A stretch of 64,000 nt of DNA from contig NZ_JBHTIK010000002.1 of the NCBI RefSeq assembly GCF_042676985.1, positions 186,001 to 250,000 on the forward strand. Direction: 5' to 3'. Origin of the DNA: Sphingosinicella xenopeptidilytica (GTDB lineage Bacteria; Pseudomonadota; Alphaproteobacteria; Sphingomonadales; Sphingomonadaceae). Both the position numbers and the translations under genes were made by a program. Positions 41,057-48,307 of the stretch are shown here, one piece after another. Each line of letters starts with the position of its first letter. The stretch's first letter is position 1. The notes under the pieces were generated by a model, which saw nothing but the letters and a program-made list of their open reading frames with translations, had not been told where the DNA came from and did no database searches.

Positions 41057-41497
41057 ATGACTTACCGGAAATTTGTCTCGCTTTGCGTTGCGTCCGCGTT
41101 TGTCGTTGCCTCACCCGTCGCCGCGCAGGACACGGCGAAAAAGCGCGAGAACGTCTCGTATCATGTCCTGGAGTTCGTGAAGTACAAGGAAGGCAAGGGC
41201 GAGCGCGCCTACGAGATCGTGACGAAGTATTTCGATCCCGCATCCGTGGCTTCGAAAACCCCGATTCCCGAAGAGTATCATGTCCAGTTCGGCGATTGGG
41301 ACGATGTGCTCGTCTGGCCGATGAAGGGCGGGGCCGAGATCGAGTGGCAGTATTCACCCGATGATGTCGCCTGGTTCGCGGAGCTCCACAAGCTGACCGG
41401 CAGCAAGGAAGCCTCCGACAAGCTGCTCGAAGAGTGGAACGGTCTCATCGCGGATCGCAAGCGGTCCATCGCGCACCGGCATCTTCCGAAAAAGTAG
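41057..41497 (+). CDS. Small secreted protein, unknown function
   Basis: The 146-residue protein has a signal peptide (MTYRKFVSLCVASAFVVASPVAAQD) and a short charged mature part with aromatic residues (HVQFGDWDDVLVWPMKGG). It is not recognised as a named family, though the layout is reminiscent of small periplasmic proteins with ferredoxin-like folds. ATG 41057 has GGGGAGA upstream. It follows the mutase gene by 83 bp. Confidence 0.6.
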   Translation: MTYRKFVSLCVASAFVVASPVAAQDTAKKRENVSYHVLEFVKYKEGKGERAYEIVTKYFDPASVASKTPIPEEYHVQFGDWDDVLVWPMKGGAEIEWQYSPDDVAWFAELHKLTGSKEASDKLLEEWNGLIADRKRSIAHRHLPKK

Positions 41498-41507
41498 CGG
41501 GCGTAAG

Positions 41508-41530
41508 GGAAGGGGCCTCGCGCCCCTTCC
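41508..41530. terminator. Hairpin between convergent genes
   Basis: A perfect 9-bp stem (GGAAGGGGC / GCCCCTTCC) with loop CTCGC separates the stop at 41497 from the stop at 41535. It lacks a clear T-run on either side. Confidence 0.6.
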
Positions 41531-41534
41531 GCGT

Positions 41535-42632
41535 TCAGCGCGTGACGGGTTTCCGGCGCCCGACGATGATGCCCGCAAGCCCGAAACCGAGCAGCGCGAA
41601 AATGCCGGACATCGGCGGTTTCAGGGCCATTTCCGCGAAGGCCGCGGCGTTCGCAAAATAGCTTGCGGCGGCCTTGCCGTTCACCGTCGCGTTCCCTGAG
41701 GCTGCGACGATGCGGCCCTGCTCCGCGATCATCTCGTTGTTGGCGAGCGTCGCGGCATTGGCGGGCGCCGCGCGGTTGGCGAAGAACGTCACGGTTCCGG
41801 GCGCGCGGTTCACGAAGCGGTTGCCGCTCACGCGCACTAGCGCAGGCGGGTTCACGTAGCTGCCGCCCTTTCGCATCTCGAAACCATAGGCGATGGCCGT
41901 GCAGCAATTGTCGGGATTGGGGCCCTTCACCAGCAGATTGTCGCTGATCGTCGCGCCGCCGCCTTCCGGCAGATCGATAAGGTAGGAGGCGGAGCCGTTC
42001 GTGTCGTCGATCCGGTTGTCGGTGATGCGCGTGTCGAGCGCGCGGGATTTGATGTAGTGGCCGCGCGTGCCGCGCGCGAACGTCGATCCCGTCACCACCA
42101 GTCGCGCGATGCTGTTCGCATAAATCGCATGGCCCAGGCGGTCCGGTGCGCGGCTGGCCGTCCCCGTAAAGCGCGAACGGCGCACGGTCAGCACGCTGCC
42201 GTCTACGCCGTTTGCAAGGATGCCCATCTCGTTCCCGGAAAAGCGCGCGTCCGTCACCGTAAGGTTGCGGCCTTCCACGCGGATCCCCGCGCCGTTGCCG
42301 TCAGGCGCGCGTGCGCCTTCGAACGTGATCCCCATGATCGTCACGTCGTCCCCGGCGATCACGAACAGCCCCTTGCCGGCCACGGTATCGCCGCCCACCA
42401 CGACGCTACCCGGCACGGCGTCCGCCGCGGCGCGGATGGTGAGGTCGTTGGCATGGAAGCGTGCGCCCTCGTAAAGACCGGGGGCGAGGACGATCGTATC
42501 GCCGGCCTCGGCATTGCGCGCCGCTTCGGCGAGCGTCGCATAGGCGCCGTTGCCGCCGACCGCGAGCGTTGCCGCCGATGCGCCGGCCGAGCCGGATGCG
42601 AGCGCCGTCGCCAGAGCGAGTCTCAATGTCAT
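41535..42632 (-). CDS. Secreted right-handed beta-helix protein with C-terminal sorting-like tail
   Basis: The 365-residue protein has a signal peptide (MTLRLALATALASGSAGASA). The body is made of parallel beta-helix turns (NLTVTDARFSGNEMGILANG, TVRRSRFTGT), as in polysaccharide lyases and related repeat proteins. The C-terminus reads PPMSGIFALLGFGLAGIIVG then RRKPVTR: a short hydrophobic helix with a basic end like PEP-CTERM tails, though the PEP core is altered. ATG 42632 was chosen for its GAGG box and signal peptide. Substrate unknown. Confidence 0.75.
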   Translation of the reverse strand: MTLRLALATALASGSAGASAATLAVGGNGAYATLAEAARNAEAGDTIVLAPGLYEGARFHANDLTIRAAADAVPGSVVVGGDTVAGKGLFVIAGDDVTIMGITFEGARAPDGNGAGIRVEGRNLTVTDARFSGNEMGILANGVDGSVLTVRRSRFTGTASRAPDRLGHAIYANSIARLVVTGSTFARGTRGHYIKSRALDTRITDNRIDDTNGSASYLIDLPEGGGATISDNLLVKGPNPDNCCTAIAYGFEMRKGGSYVNPPALVRVSGNRFVNRAPGTVTFFANRAAPANAATLANNEMIAEQGRIVAASGNATVNGKAAASYFANAAAFAEMALKPPMSGIFALLGFGLAGIIVGRRKPVTR

Positions 42633-42765
42633 GTCCGCCGACCTCGTCATTGCCGCCATGCCGCGCGAGACCCCCGACCGCGCGGGCCGCTCATGCCCTG
42701 CAAATGATGACGGTTTCAATCGCGTGCCCCTCGAAAGCCGGGTGGAGTGCGTAGCAGACGCGACA

Positions 42766-43305
42766 TTACGAAGCCGTTTCGTTCCGGGCGCGTTTCCAGC
42801 GCTGTGCGTAGCGGACGGCCGATACGATCGTCAGGAAAGTTGCTGCGATCATCAGGGTTTGCAGCAGAAGCGGCGATTTGAGCGCAGGCGGCAGCGGCAG
42901 CAGGATCAGCGCCACAAGCAGCATCTGCACGGCGTTTCCCGCCTTGCCGAAGCGGCCGGGGTGCAGTTCGTCGGCGTGCCCGCGCGCCCGGGCCCAGACG
43001 CTCGCGGCGAGCACGAGGCCCTCGCGCACCGCAACCACGACGGCGAACCAGCCCGGCAGCAGCTCCGTCCACCACAGCAGCGCCACGGCGGTGCCGACGA
43101 GCAGCTTGTCGGCAACCGGGTCCATCAGCCGCCCGAACGTCGTGATGATGTCCCACCGCCGCGCGATCCAGCCGTCCACGGCGTCGGTGATGGCGGCGAT
43201 GGCGAAGAGGATGCCCGCCCGCGTCAGATCGCCCGAAATCAGGTACAGCGCCATCGGAGCCACAAGCAGCAGCCGGAAGATGGTGAGCAGATTGGGAATG
43301 TTGAT
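42766..43305 (-). CDS. CDP-alcohol phosphatidyltransferase (PgsA-like), unusual start codon
   Basis: About 180 residues with several membrane helices. The family motif D-G-x2-A-R-x8-G-x3-D-x3-D is intact in DAVDGWIARRWDIITTFGRL followed by MDPVADK. It joins a CDP-diacylglycerol-derived phosphatidyl group to an alcohol, probably glycerol-3-phosphate (phosphatidylglycerol pathway). No ATG, GTG or TTG lies at the family start; the expected first residue is coded by ATC at 43303-43305, with a GGGAGG box exactly 6 nt upstream. A GTG at 43375-43377 would give 203 residues but has no ribosome-binding site. Confidence 0.75.
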   Translation of the reverse strand: MNIPNLLTIFRLLLVAPMALYLISGDLTRAGILFAIAAITDAVDGWIARRWDIITTFGRLMDPVADKLLVGTAVALLWWTELLPGWFAVVVAVREGLVLAASVWARARGHADELHPGRFGKAGNAVQMLLVALILLPLPPALKSPLLLQTLMIAATFLTIVSAVRYAQRWKRARNETAS

Positions 43306-43405
43306 AGGGCGCCTCCCACACTGTTTTAGTCGCCAGTATCGTCTGCACAGGATAGACGAGGCATGAATGTCATGCACGCCCGTGCCCGGTCTTTTGGAGG
43401 AAACC

Positions 43406-43825
43406 ATGTTCCTGAAGCTCAGCGAAACCGTTTCGGTCGCGCCGCAGATCACGGCTGCCGATGTCGGCGCTGCGAAGGCGGCGGGCTTCACCGCGATCAT
43501 CAACAACCGGCCGGACGGTGAGGCGCCCGACCAGCCGCCAAGCGAGACGATCGCGGCGGCGGCAGCGACGGAAGGGCTCGCTTACGCCTATATTCCGATG
43601 TCCCAGGGCGGCATAACCCCCGACATGATCGAGGCCGTGCGCAAGGCGCTCGAAGGCCAGACCACGCTCATGTTCTGTCGCTCAGGCACGCGCTCGACGA
43701 TGCTCTGGGGCCTTGCCGAAGCCTCCGCCGGTAAGAATCCGGAAGAGCTCGCCGAGGCTGCGCGCGCTGCAGGATACGACCTGTCGCCGATTTACGGCGT
43801 CATGCAGCAGATGGCGACGCGGTAA
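43406..43825 (+). CDS. TIGR01244-family phosphatase/sulfurtransferase-like protein
   Basis: The 139-residue protein has the Cx5R active-site loop as FCRSGTRST, the mark of the TIGR01244 family (dual-specificity-phosphatase-like domain also seen at the N-terminus of Blh proteins). The N-terminal MFLKLSETVSVAPQI is typical of the family. These proteins are linked to sulfide or persulfide handling, although phosphatase function is possible. ATG 43406 has a perfect GGAGG box. It diverges from the phosphatidyltransferase gene. Confidence 0.82.
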   Translation: MFLKLSETVSVAPQITAADVGAAKAAGFTAIINNRPDGEAPDQPPSETIAAAAATEGLAYAYIPMSQGGITPDMIEAVRKALEGQTTLMFCRSGTRSTMLWGLAEASAGKNPEELAEAARAAGYDLSPIYGVMQQMATR

Positions 43826-43829
43826 CGCC

Positions 43830-44231
43830 ATGCTCGCGCAGACGCTGGTCTCGATCGGCGGCATCGCGCTCGTGGTCGTGCTGGCGCGCTGGCTCGGTGT
43901 GCGGCGGCCGGCGGCAAGCCTTGATGCGAAGGCGGCGGCCGATCTTGCCGAATTCACGCTTGCCGGGTTCGTGGCGGATGATGTCGCGCTTGGCGCAGAT
44001 GGCGGCGGGGCGCTGGTTTCGGGGCAGGGAGGGCGTTTCGCACTCATCAAGCCGCACGGATCGCACTGGGCGGTGCGGGGTCTTGCCCCGCCGGTGGCCG
44101 TTACTGTCGAAAACGCTGACTTGATCGTGGAGAGCGGCGATCCCATGTTCGGCCCGGTTCGCCTGCGGATCGGCGCGGAAGCGGCGGAAACGCTTGCCGT
44201 GCGGCTGCGGGCACAGGCTGGACGTCAATGA
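43830..44231 (+). CDS. Small membrane-anchored protein, unknown function
   Basis: The 133-residue product has an N-terminal hydrophobic helix (about residues 3-22, LVSIGGIALVVVLARWLG) and a soluble domain with alternating beta-type segments. No family was recognised. It starts 5 bp after the TIGR01244 stop and overlaps the sterol-desaturase-family gene by ATGA, so the four genes from 43406 to 45549 are probably one operon. Confidence 0.65.
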   Translation: MLAQTLVSIGGIALVVVLARWLGVRRPAASLDAKAAADLAEFTLAGFVADDVALGADGGGALVSGQGGRFALIKPHGSHWAVRGLAPPVAVTVENADLIVESGDPMFGPVRLRIGAEAAETLAVRLRAQAGRQ

Positions 44232-45133
44232 AGCTGCCCGATCCCGTCGCCCTCGCCGTTCCGGCGTTCATCCTGCTGATGGTGGCGGAGGTGATGTGGG
44301 TGCGTTTCGGTGGGCGCGGCGAATATGAATGGCGCGATACCGCGACCTCGCTCGCCATGGGCTTCGGCAGTACGATCGCCGGCCTGATCACGGGCGGCGC
44401 GGTGATCGCGGCGGCTTACTGGCTGCACCAGTTCGCATTTCTGGATCTCGGCTGGCACTGGTGGGTGTTCGCGCTCTGCATCCTTGCCGACGATCTCGCT
44501 TATTACGTGTTCCACCGCAGCGCGCACCGCGTGCGCTGGTTCTGGGCGGCGCACGTCATCCACCATTCGAGCCAGCATTATAATCTCTCAACGGCGCTCC
44601 GGCAGACGTGGACGGGGTTCATCGCGCTGTCGTTCATTTTCCGGATGCCGCTGTTCCTCGTGTTCGATCCGGCGATGGTGCTCTTCGCCTCGGCGATCAA
44701 TCTCGTCTACCAGTTCTGGATTCACACGGAGGTCGTCGGCCGGATGCCGCGCTGGTTCGAAGCGGTGATGAACACGCCTTCGCACCACCGCGTCCACCAC
44801 GCGACGAACCCGCGTTATCTCGACAAGAACTACGCAGGCATGTTCATCATCTGGGACAGGATGTTCGGCACGTTCGAGCCGGAGCGCGACGACGAGCCCT
44901 GCCGCTACGGCATCGTCAAGAACCTCGGCAGCTTCAACGTGCTGTGGACGGCGTTCCACGAATGGATCGGCATCGCGAAGGACGTGTGGCACGCGCCCAC
45001 GTGGGCGGCGCGCTGGAACTACATGGTGAAGCCGCCGGGCTGGAGCCACGACGGCAGCCGTGACACGTCGGAGACGATCAAGGCACGCTGGGCGGAGCGT
45101 CAGGCGCGGCTCGCGGCAGAGCCTGCCGAATGA
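44228..45133 (+). CDS. Sterol desaturase / fatty acid hydroxylase family protein
   Basis: The 301-residue membrane protein has the three histidine clusters of the di-iron hydroxylase superfamily: FHRSAHRVRWFW, HVIHHSSQHYN and PSHHRVHHATN. Four membrane helices are expected. Bacterial members hydroxylate fatty acids, carotenoids or hopanoids; the substrate here is not evident. Starts and stops overlap both neighbours by ATGA. Confidence 0.88.
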   Translation: MKLPDPVALAVPAFILLMVAEVMWVRFGGRGEYEWRDTATSLAMGFGSTIAGLITGGAVIAAAYWLHQFAFLDLGWHWWVFALCILADDLAYYVFHRSAHRVRWFWAAHVIHHSSQHYNLSTALRQTWTGFIALSFIFRMPLFLVFDPAMVLFASAINLVYQFWIHTEVVGRMPRWFEAVMNTPSHHRVHHATNPRYLDKNYAGMFIIWDRMFGTFEPERDDEPCRYGIVKNLGSFNVLWTAFHEWIGIAKDVWHAPTWAARWNYMVKPPGWSHDGSRDTSETIKARWAERQARLAAEPAE

Positions 45134-45549
45134 TCTCTATCGGGCGAGGGCTCGCCATCGATCCAGACGAGATCACGCTCAGCTTCATCCGCGCGAGCGG
45201 CCCCGGCGGCCAGAACGTCAACAAGGTGTCGACGGCGGTGGAGCTTCGTTTCGATCTCGCGCGTTCGCTGTCGCTGCCCGAAGCCGTCAAGCGCCGCGCC
45301 GCGCGGCTCGCCGGGCGTCGGCTGACGCTGGACGGGGTCATCGTGCTCCGCGCTGAGCGGTTCCGCACGCAGGAGATGAACCGGGAGGACGCGGAGGCGC
45401 GGCTCGTCGCGCTGCTCTCCGAAGCCGCCGTGCCGCCGACACCGCGCGTCAAGACAAAGCCGAGCAAGGCCGCGAAGGCCCGCCGCGCCGATGCCAAGAC
45501 CGGGCGCGGCAAGGTGAAGGCGCTGCGCCGGAAGCCCTCGGATATCTAG
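45130..45549 (+). CDS. arfB: Alternative ribosome-rescue hydrolase ArfB
   Basis: The 139-residue protein has the release-factor GGQ motif in ASGPGGQNVNKVSTAVEL and a Lys/Arg-rich C-terminal tail (KAAKARRADAKTGRGKVKAL) that enters the mRNA channel of stalled ribosomes. ArfB hydrolyses peptidyl-tRNA on non-stop complexes. Length and layout are standard. It overlaps the desaturase-family gene by ATGA and is followed by two tandem hairpins. Confidence 0.93.
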   Translation: MISIGRGLAIDPDEITLSFIRASGPGGQNVNKVSTAVELRFDLARSLSLPEAVKRRAARLAGRRLTLDGVIVLRAERFRTQEMNREDAEARLVALLSEAAVPPTPRVKTKPSKAAKARRADAKTGRGKVKALRRKPSDI

Positions 45550-45629
45550 AAAAGGAGAGGGGCGGCGTGGTTGCCCACGCCGCCACCCGTTTCAAAAAGG
45601 AGAGGGGCGGCGTGGTCGCCCACGCCGCC
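45550..45629 (-). terminator. Two tandem near-identical hairpin terminators after amt
   Basis: A 35-bp unit (AAAAGGAGAGGGGCGGCGTGG at its start) occurs at 45550-45584 and again at 45595-45629, differing at one base in the loop. Each holds a GGCGGCGTGG / CCACGCCGCC stem. On the minus strand each stem is followed by CCTCTCCTTTT, giving a T-run, so they best serve the amt-glnK transcript. Confidence 0.82.
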
Positions 45630-45652
45630 CCGGGATTTTACGCGTACTATAC

Positions 45653-46990
45653 TCAGTAGTTGTAGGCGCGTTCGCCATGTTCGCCGAGGTCGAGACCTTC
45701 GCGCTCGACTTCCTCGGAGACGCGCAGGCCGGTGATGACCTTGGCCACCGTGAAAGCGATCGCCGAGCCCACCGCTGCCCAGATGATGGCGACCACGACC
45801 GCCTGGATCTGGATGATGAGCTGGGCGCCCACGGCGTAGTCGTCGCCACCCGGCCCACCGAGCGAGGGCAGCATGGTTACGGCCGTGAGGATCGAGCCGA
45901 TGATACCGCCGACGGCATGGATGCCGAAGGCGTCGAGCGACTCGTCGATGCCGAGCTTCGCCTTGATCTTCATCACGAACACGCAGCAGAGGATACCCGC
46001 CACGAGGCCGAGCAGGATCGCGCCCATCGGGCCCGAGTTGCCGGCCGCCGGCGTGATCGCCACGAGGCCCGCGATGGCACCCGAGCAGGCGCCGAGCAGC
46101 GAGCTCTTGTGGCCGAGCACGCGCTCGGTGAGCATCCAGAAGAGCACTGCGGAGGCCGTTGCGAGGAAGGTGTTGATAAGCGCGAGGCCCGCGCCGCCGT
46201 TCGCTTCGAGCGCCGAACCGGCGTTGAAACCGAACCAGCCCACCCACAGCAGGCCCGTGCCGACCAGCGTCATGGTCAGCGAGTGCGGCGCCATGACTTC
46301 CTTCTGGTAGCCGATACGCTTGCCGAGGATGATCGCGCCGACCAGCGCCGAGACACCGGCGTTGATGTGCACGACGGTGCCGCCGGCGAAGTCCAGCGCA
46401 CCCCATTCGAAGATCAGGCCGCCGGTCGCCCACACCATGTGCGCGATCGGGTAGTAGACGATCGTCAGCCAGACGATGGCGAACACCATCACCGCCGAGA
46501 ACTTGATGCGCTCGACGAGGCCGCCGATGACGAGCGCGACGGTGATCGCCGAGAAGGTCATCTGGAACGAGATGAAGACGAATTCAGGGATGACGAAGCC
46601 GTCGCTGAAGGTCGCCGCCGTCGAGTCCGCGGTGATGCCCGACAGGAACATCTTGCCGAAGCCCGCGATGAAGGCGTTGCCGCCGTCGCCGAACGCCATC
46701 GTGTAGCCGTAGATCGCCCACATCAGCATCGCGAGGCTGGCCACCGCGATGATCTGCGTCAGCACCGACAGCATGTTCTTGGTGCGGACGAGACCGCCGT
46801 AGAACAGCGCGAGGCCGGGAACGATCATCGCCATGACGAGGACCGTTGCGGTCATCATCCAGGCAACGTCGCCCTTGTCGACGACCGGAGCGGCGGCTTC
46901 GGCCGCTTCCTGCGCGAAGGCAGGCAGTGAAAACAGCAGGGGGGCGCTGAAAGCCAGCGCGCGTCCCGCCAATCCAAGAGTTGGTTTCAT
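45653..46990 (-). CDS. amt: Ammonium transporter
   Basis: The 445-residue protein has an N-terminal signal peptide (LAFSAPLLFSLPAFAQ) and 11 membrane helices. The twin pore histidines are in GGTVVHINAG and DAFGIHAVGG, and the phenylalanine gate region is present. The C-terminal cytoplasmic tail (EEVEREGLDLGEHGERAYNY) holds the GlnK-contact segment. It is co-transcribed with the PII gene upstream. Control is through the sigma-54 promoter at 47385-47402. Confidence 0.95.
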   Translation of the reverse strand: MKPTLGLAGRALAFSAPLLFSLPAFAQEAAEAAAPVVDKGDVAWMMTATVLVMAMIVPGLALFYGGLVRTKNMLSVLTQIIAVASLAMLMWAIYGYTMAFGDGGNAFIAGFGKMFLSGITADSTAATFSDGFVIPEFVFISFQMTFSAITVALVIGGLVERIKFSAVMVFAIVWLTIVYYPIAHMVWATGGLIFEWGALDFAGGTVVHINAGVSALVGAIILGKRIGYQKEVMAPHSLTMTLVGTGLLWVGWFGFNAGSALEANGGAGLALINTFLATASAVLFWMLTERVLGHKSSLLGACSGAIAGLVAITPAAGNSGPMGAILLGLVAGILCCVFVMKIKAKLGIDESLDAFGIHAVGGIIGSILTAVTMLPSLGGPGGDDYAVGAQLIIQIQAVVVAIIWAAVGSAIAFTVAKVITGLRVSEEVEREGLDLGEHGERAYNY

Positions 46991-47005
46991 TCCTTACCCC
47001 CAGTC

Positions 47006-47344
47006 CTAAAGAGCGGTTTCGTCGGTCTCGCCGGTGCGGATGCGCACGGCGCCGCCGACATCGAGCGTGAAGATCTTGCCGTCGCCGATGCTTCCGGTTG
47101 CGGCGGCGGCGGAGATGGTTTCAACCACGCGCGGAGCAAGGTCGTCGGCAGCGACGATCTCGAGCTTCAGCTTCGGAACCATGTTCACACTGTACTCAGC
47201 GCCGCGGTACACTTCCGTGTGCCCCTTCTGGCGCCCGTAACCCTTCACCTCCGTCACGGTCAGTCCCTGAACGCCGATGTCGCTCAGGGCTTCCCGCACG
47301 GGGTCGAGCTTGAATGGCTTGATGATAGCAATGATCAGCTTCAT
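47006..47344 (-). CDS. glnK: PII nitrogen regulatory protein
   Basis: The 112-residue protein opens MKLIIAIIKPFKLDPVREAL and has the T-loop uridylylation Tyr51 in YRGAEYSVNMVPK and the B-loop AAATGSIGDGKIF. Linked to amt, it fits GlnK, which blocks ammonium uptake through Amt when nitrogen is plentiful. ATG 47344 has an AGGAGGGGG box. A sigma-54 promoter starts 40 bp upstream. Confidence 0.94.
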   Translation of the reverse strand: MKLIIAIIKPFKLDPVREALSDIGVQGLTVTEVKGYGRQKGHTEVYRGAEYSVNMVPKLKLEIVAADDLAPRVVETISAAAATGSIGDGKIFTLDVGGAVRIRTGETDETAL

Positions 47345-47384
47345 GCCTTGCCCCCTCCTGTGTGGTTGTGCCGGGGAGGCATTC

Positions 47385-47402
47385 TGCATGATGCGTGCCA
47401 AC
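47385..47402 (-). promoter_or_regulatory. Sigma-54 promoter of glnK-amt
   Basis: On the minus strand the sequence reads GTTGGCACGCATCATGCA. It has GG (-24) and GC (-12) separated by exactly 10 bases and closely follows the TGGCAC-N5-TTGCA consensus. The expected start site is near 47375, leaving a leader of about 30 bases before ATG 47344. It implies activation by NtrC under nitrogen limitation. Confidence 0.88.
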
Positions 47403-47463
47403 TGCTGCAGCGCAGCAAAACAGGCGACTCCAACCCCGTTCGAGCTGGTTTGTGATTAAAATT

Positions 47464-47499
47464 TAGGCGATGAAAGGTGGTCGCCTAGATTCTAGGCGA
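47464..47499. promoter_or_regulatory. Three TAGGCGA boxes upstream of glnK (candidate enhancer sites)
   Basis: TAGGCGA occurs at 47464-47470 (+), 47481-47487 (-) and 47493-47499 (+); the last two form a 19-bp perfect palindrome with one central base. The palindrome is centred about 115 bp upstream of the predicted sigma-54 start site, the usual place for an NtrC enhancer, although it does not match the enterobacterial NtrC consensus. Confidence 0.65.
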
Positions 47500-47515
47500 A
47501 GATATTGACGAAAGT

Positions 47516-47722
47516 TTAATCGTCCGCCCCGTCCAGAATCGCTTTCGCGCGATCGATGTCGCTTTCATCGACCATCAGCCGTGCTGATGCGATCGGCCCC
47601 AGTCCCAGGCTCGCTACGCCCGCGTCGAAGAGCACCGCCGGAATTCCCTCCGCCTCGAGTGCAAGGCGGGCCACATCGCCATCGATGCGGCTCGAATATT
47701 CGCGGACCATCACGAGCGGCAT
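47516..47722 (-). CDS. DUF2007-family small protein
   Basis: The 68-residue protein (MPLVMVREYSSRIDGDVARL) matches the DUF2007 signal-transducing-like family, with LALEAEGIPAVLFD and the C-terminal VDESDIDRAKAIL. The ATG overlaps the stop of the PNPOx-like gene (TGATG), so it is translated as part of that operon. No function is established for the family. Confidence 0.78.
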   Translation of the reverse strand: MPLVMVREYSSRIDGDVARLALEAEGIPAVLFDAGVASLGLGPIASARLMVDESDIDRAKAILDGADD

Positions 47723-48288
47723 CAGGCGTCCTCGCTCACGTAGCGGTCGGTCACGCGGATCGGCAGCCCGTCGATGCTCCGCGTGCGGTCGGCGCGGCGT
47801 TTCACCCACGCTGATGGGTCCGTGCCCGCCTGCCGGTGGTATTTCACCAGCGTCGGCCGTTCGCGCTCCAGCGTCATGTGCGGCACGCCCCAGCCGCAAC
47901 TCGTCTGCGTGCTCTCCACCGTGATGTCGAAGATCTGCCGCGTGCCGGGCAGGATCGTGAAATGCGCGGCGAGCGCCTTCCAATCCGCGTCCTGCGGCAG
48001 CACCGCCCGGCCGTACCCATAAATGCGGAAGATGAGCGCGGGGTTGTCGAACGCACAGAACATCAGCGTGATGCGCCCGTCAGCCGCGAGGTGCGCGTGC
48101 GTCTCGTTCCCAGAGCCGCCGAGATCGAGATAGGCGACGCGCTTCGGCCCGAGCACCCGAAACGAATCATAGCCCTTGGGGCTGAGGTTGATGCGCGCGT
48201 CCGCAGCGGCGGTCGCCACGAAGAACACGGGCTGGCGGGTGATGAAGGCGATGTGCTCTTCGGTAAGGTGATCGAAGAAGTCCGCCAC
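47722..48288 (-). CDS. Pyridoxamine 5'-phosphate oxidase-related FMN-binding protein
   Basis: The 188-residue protein has a split-barrel fold: residues FFVATAAADARINLSPKGY, VAYLDLGGSGNETHAHL and RITLMFCAF fit the FMN-binding domain. It lacks the full PdxH signature, so it is a general flavin-binding protein rather than true PNPOx. It is transcribed with the DUF2007 gene and follows tldD by 19 bp, so the three may be one operon. Confidence 0.82.
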   Translation of the reverse strand: MADFFDHLTEEHIAFITRQPVFFVATAAADARINLSPKGYDSFRVLGPKRVAYLDLGGSGNETHAHLAADGRITLMFCAFDNPALIFRIYGYGRAVLPQDADWKALAAHFTILPGTRQIFDITVESTQTSCGWGVPHMTLERERPTLVKYHRQAGTDPSAWVKRRADRTRSIDGLPIRVTDRYVSEDA

Positions 48289-48307
48289 GCGCCGCTCTCC
48301 TTTCGTC

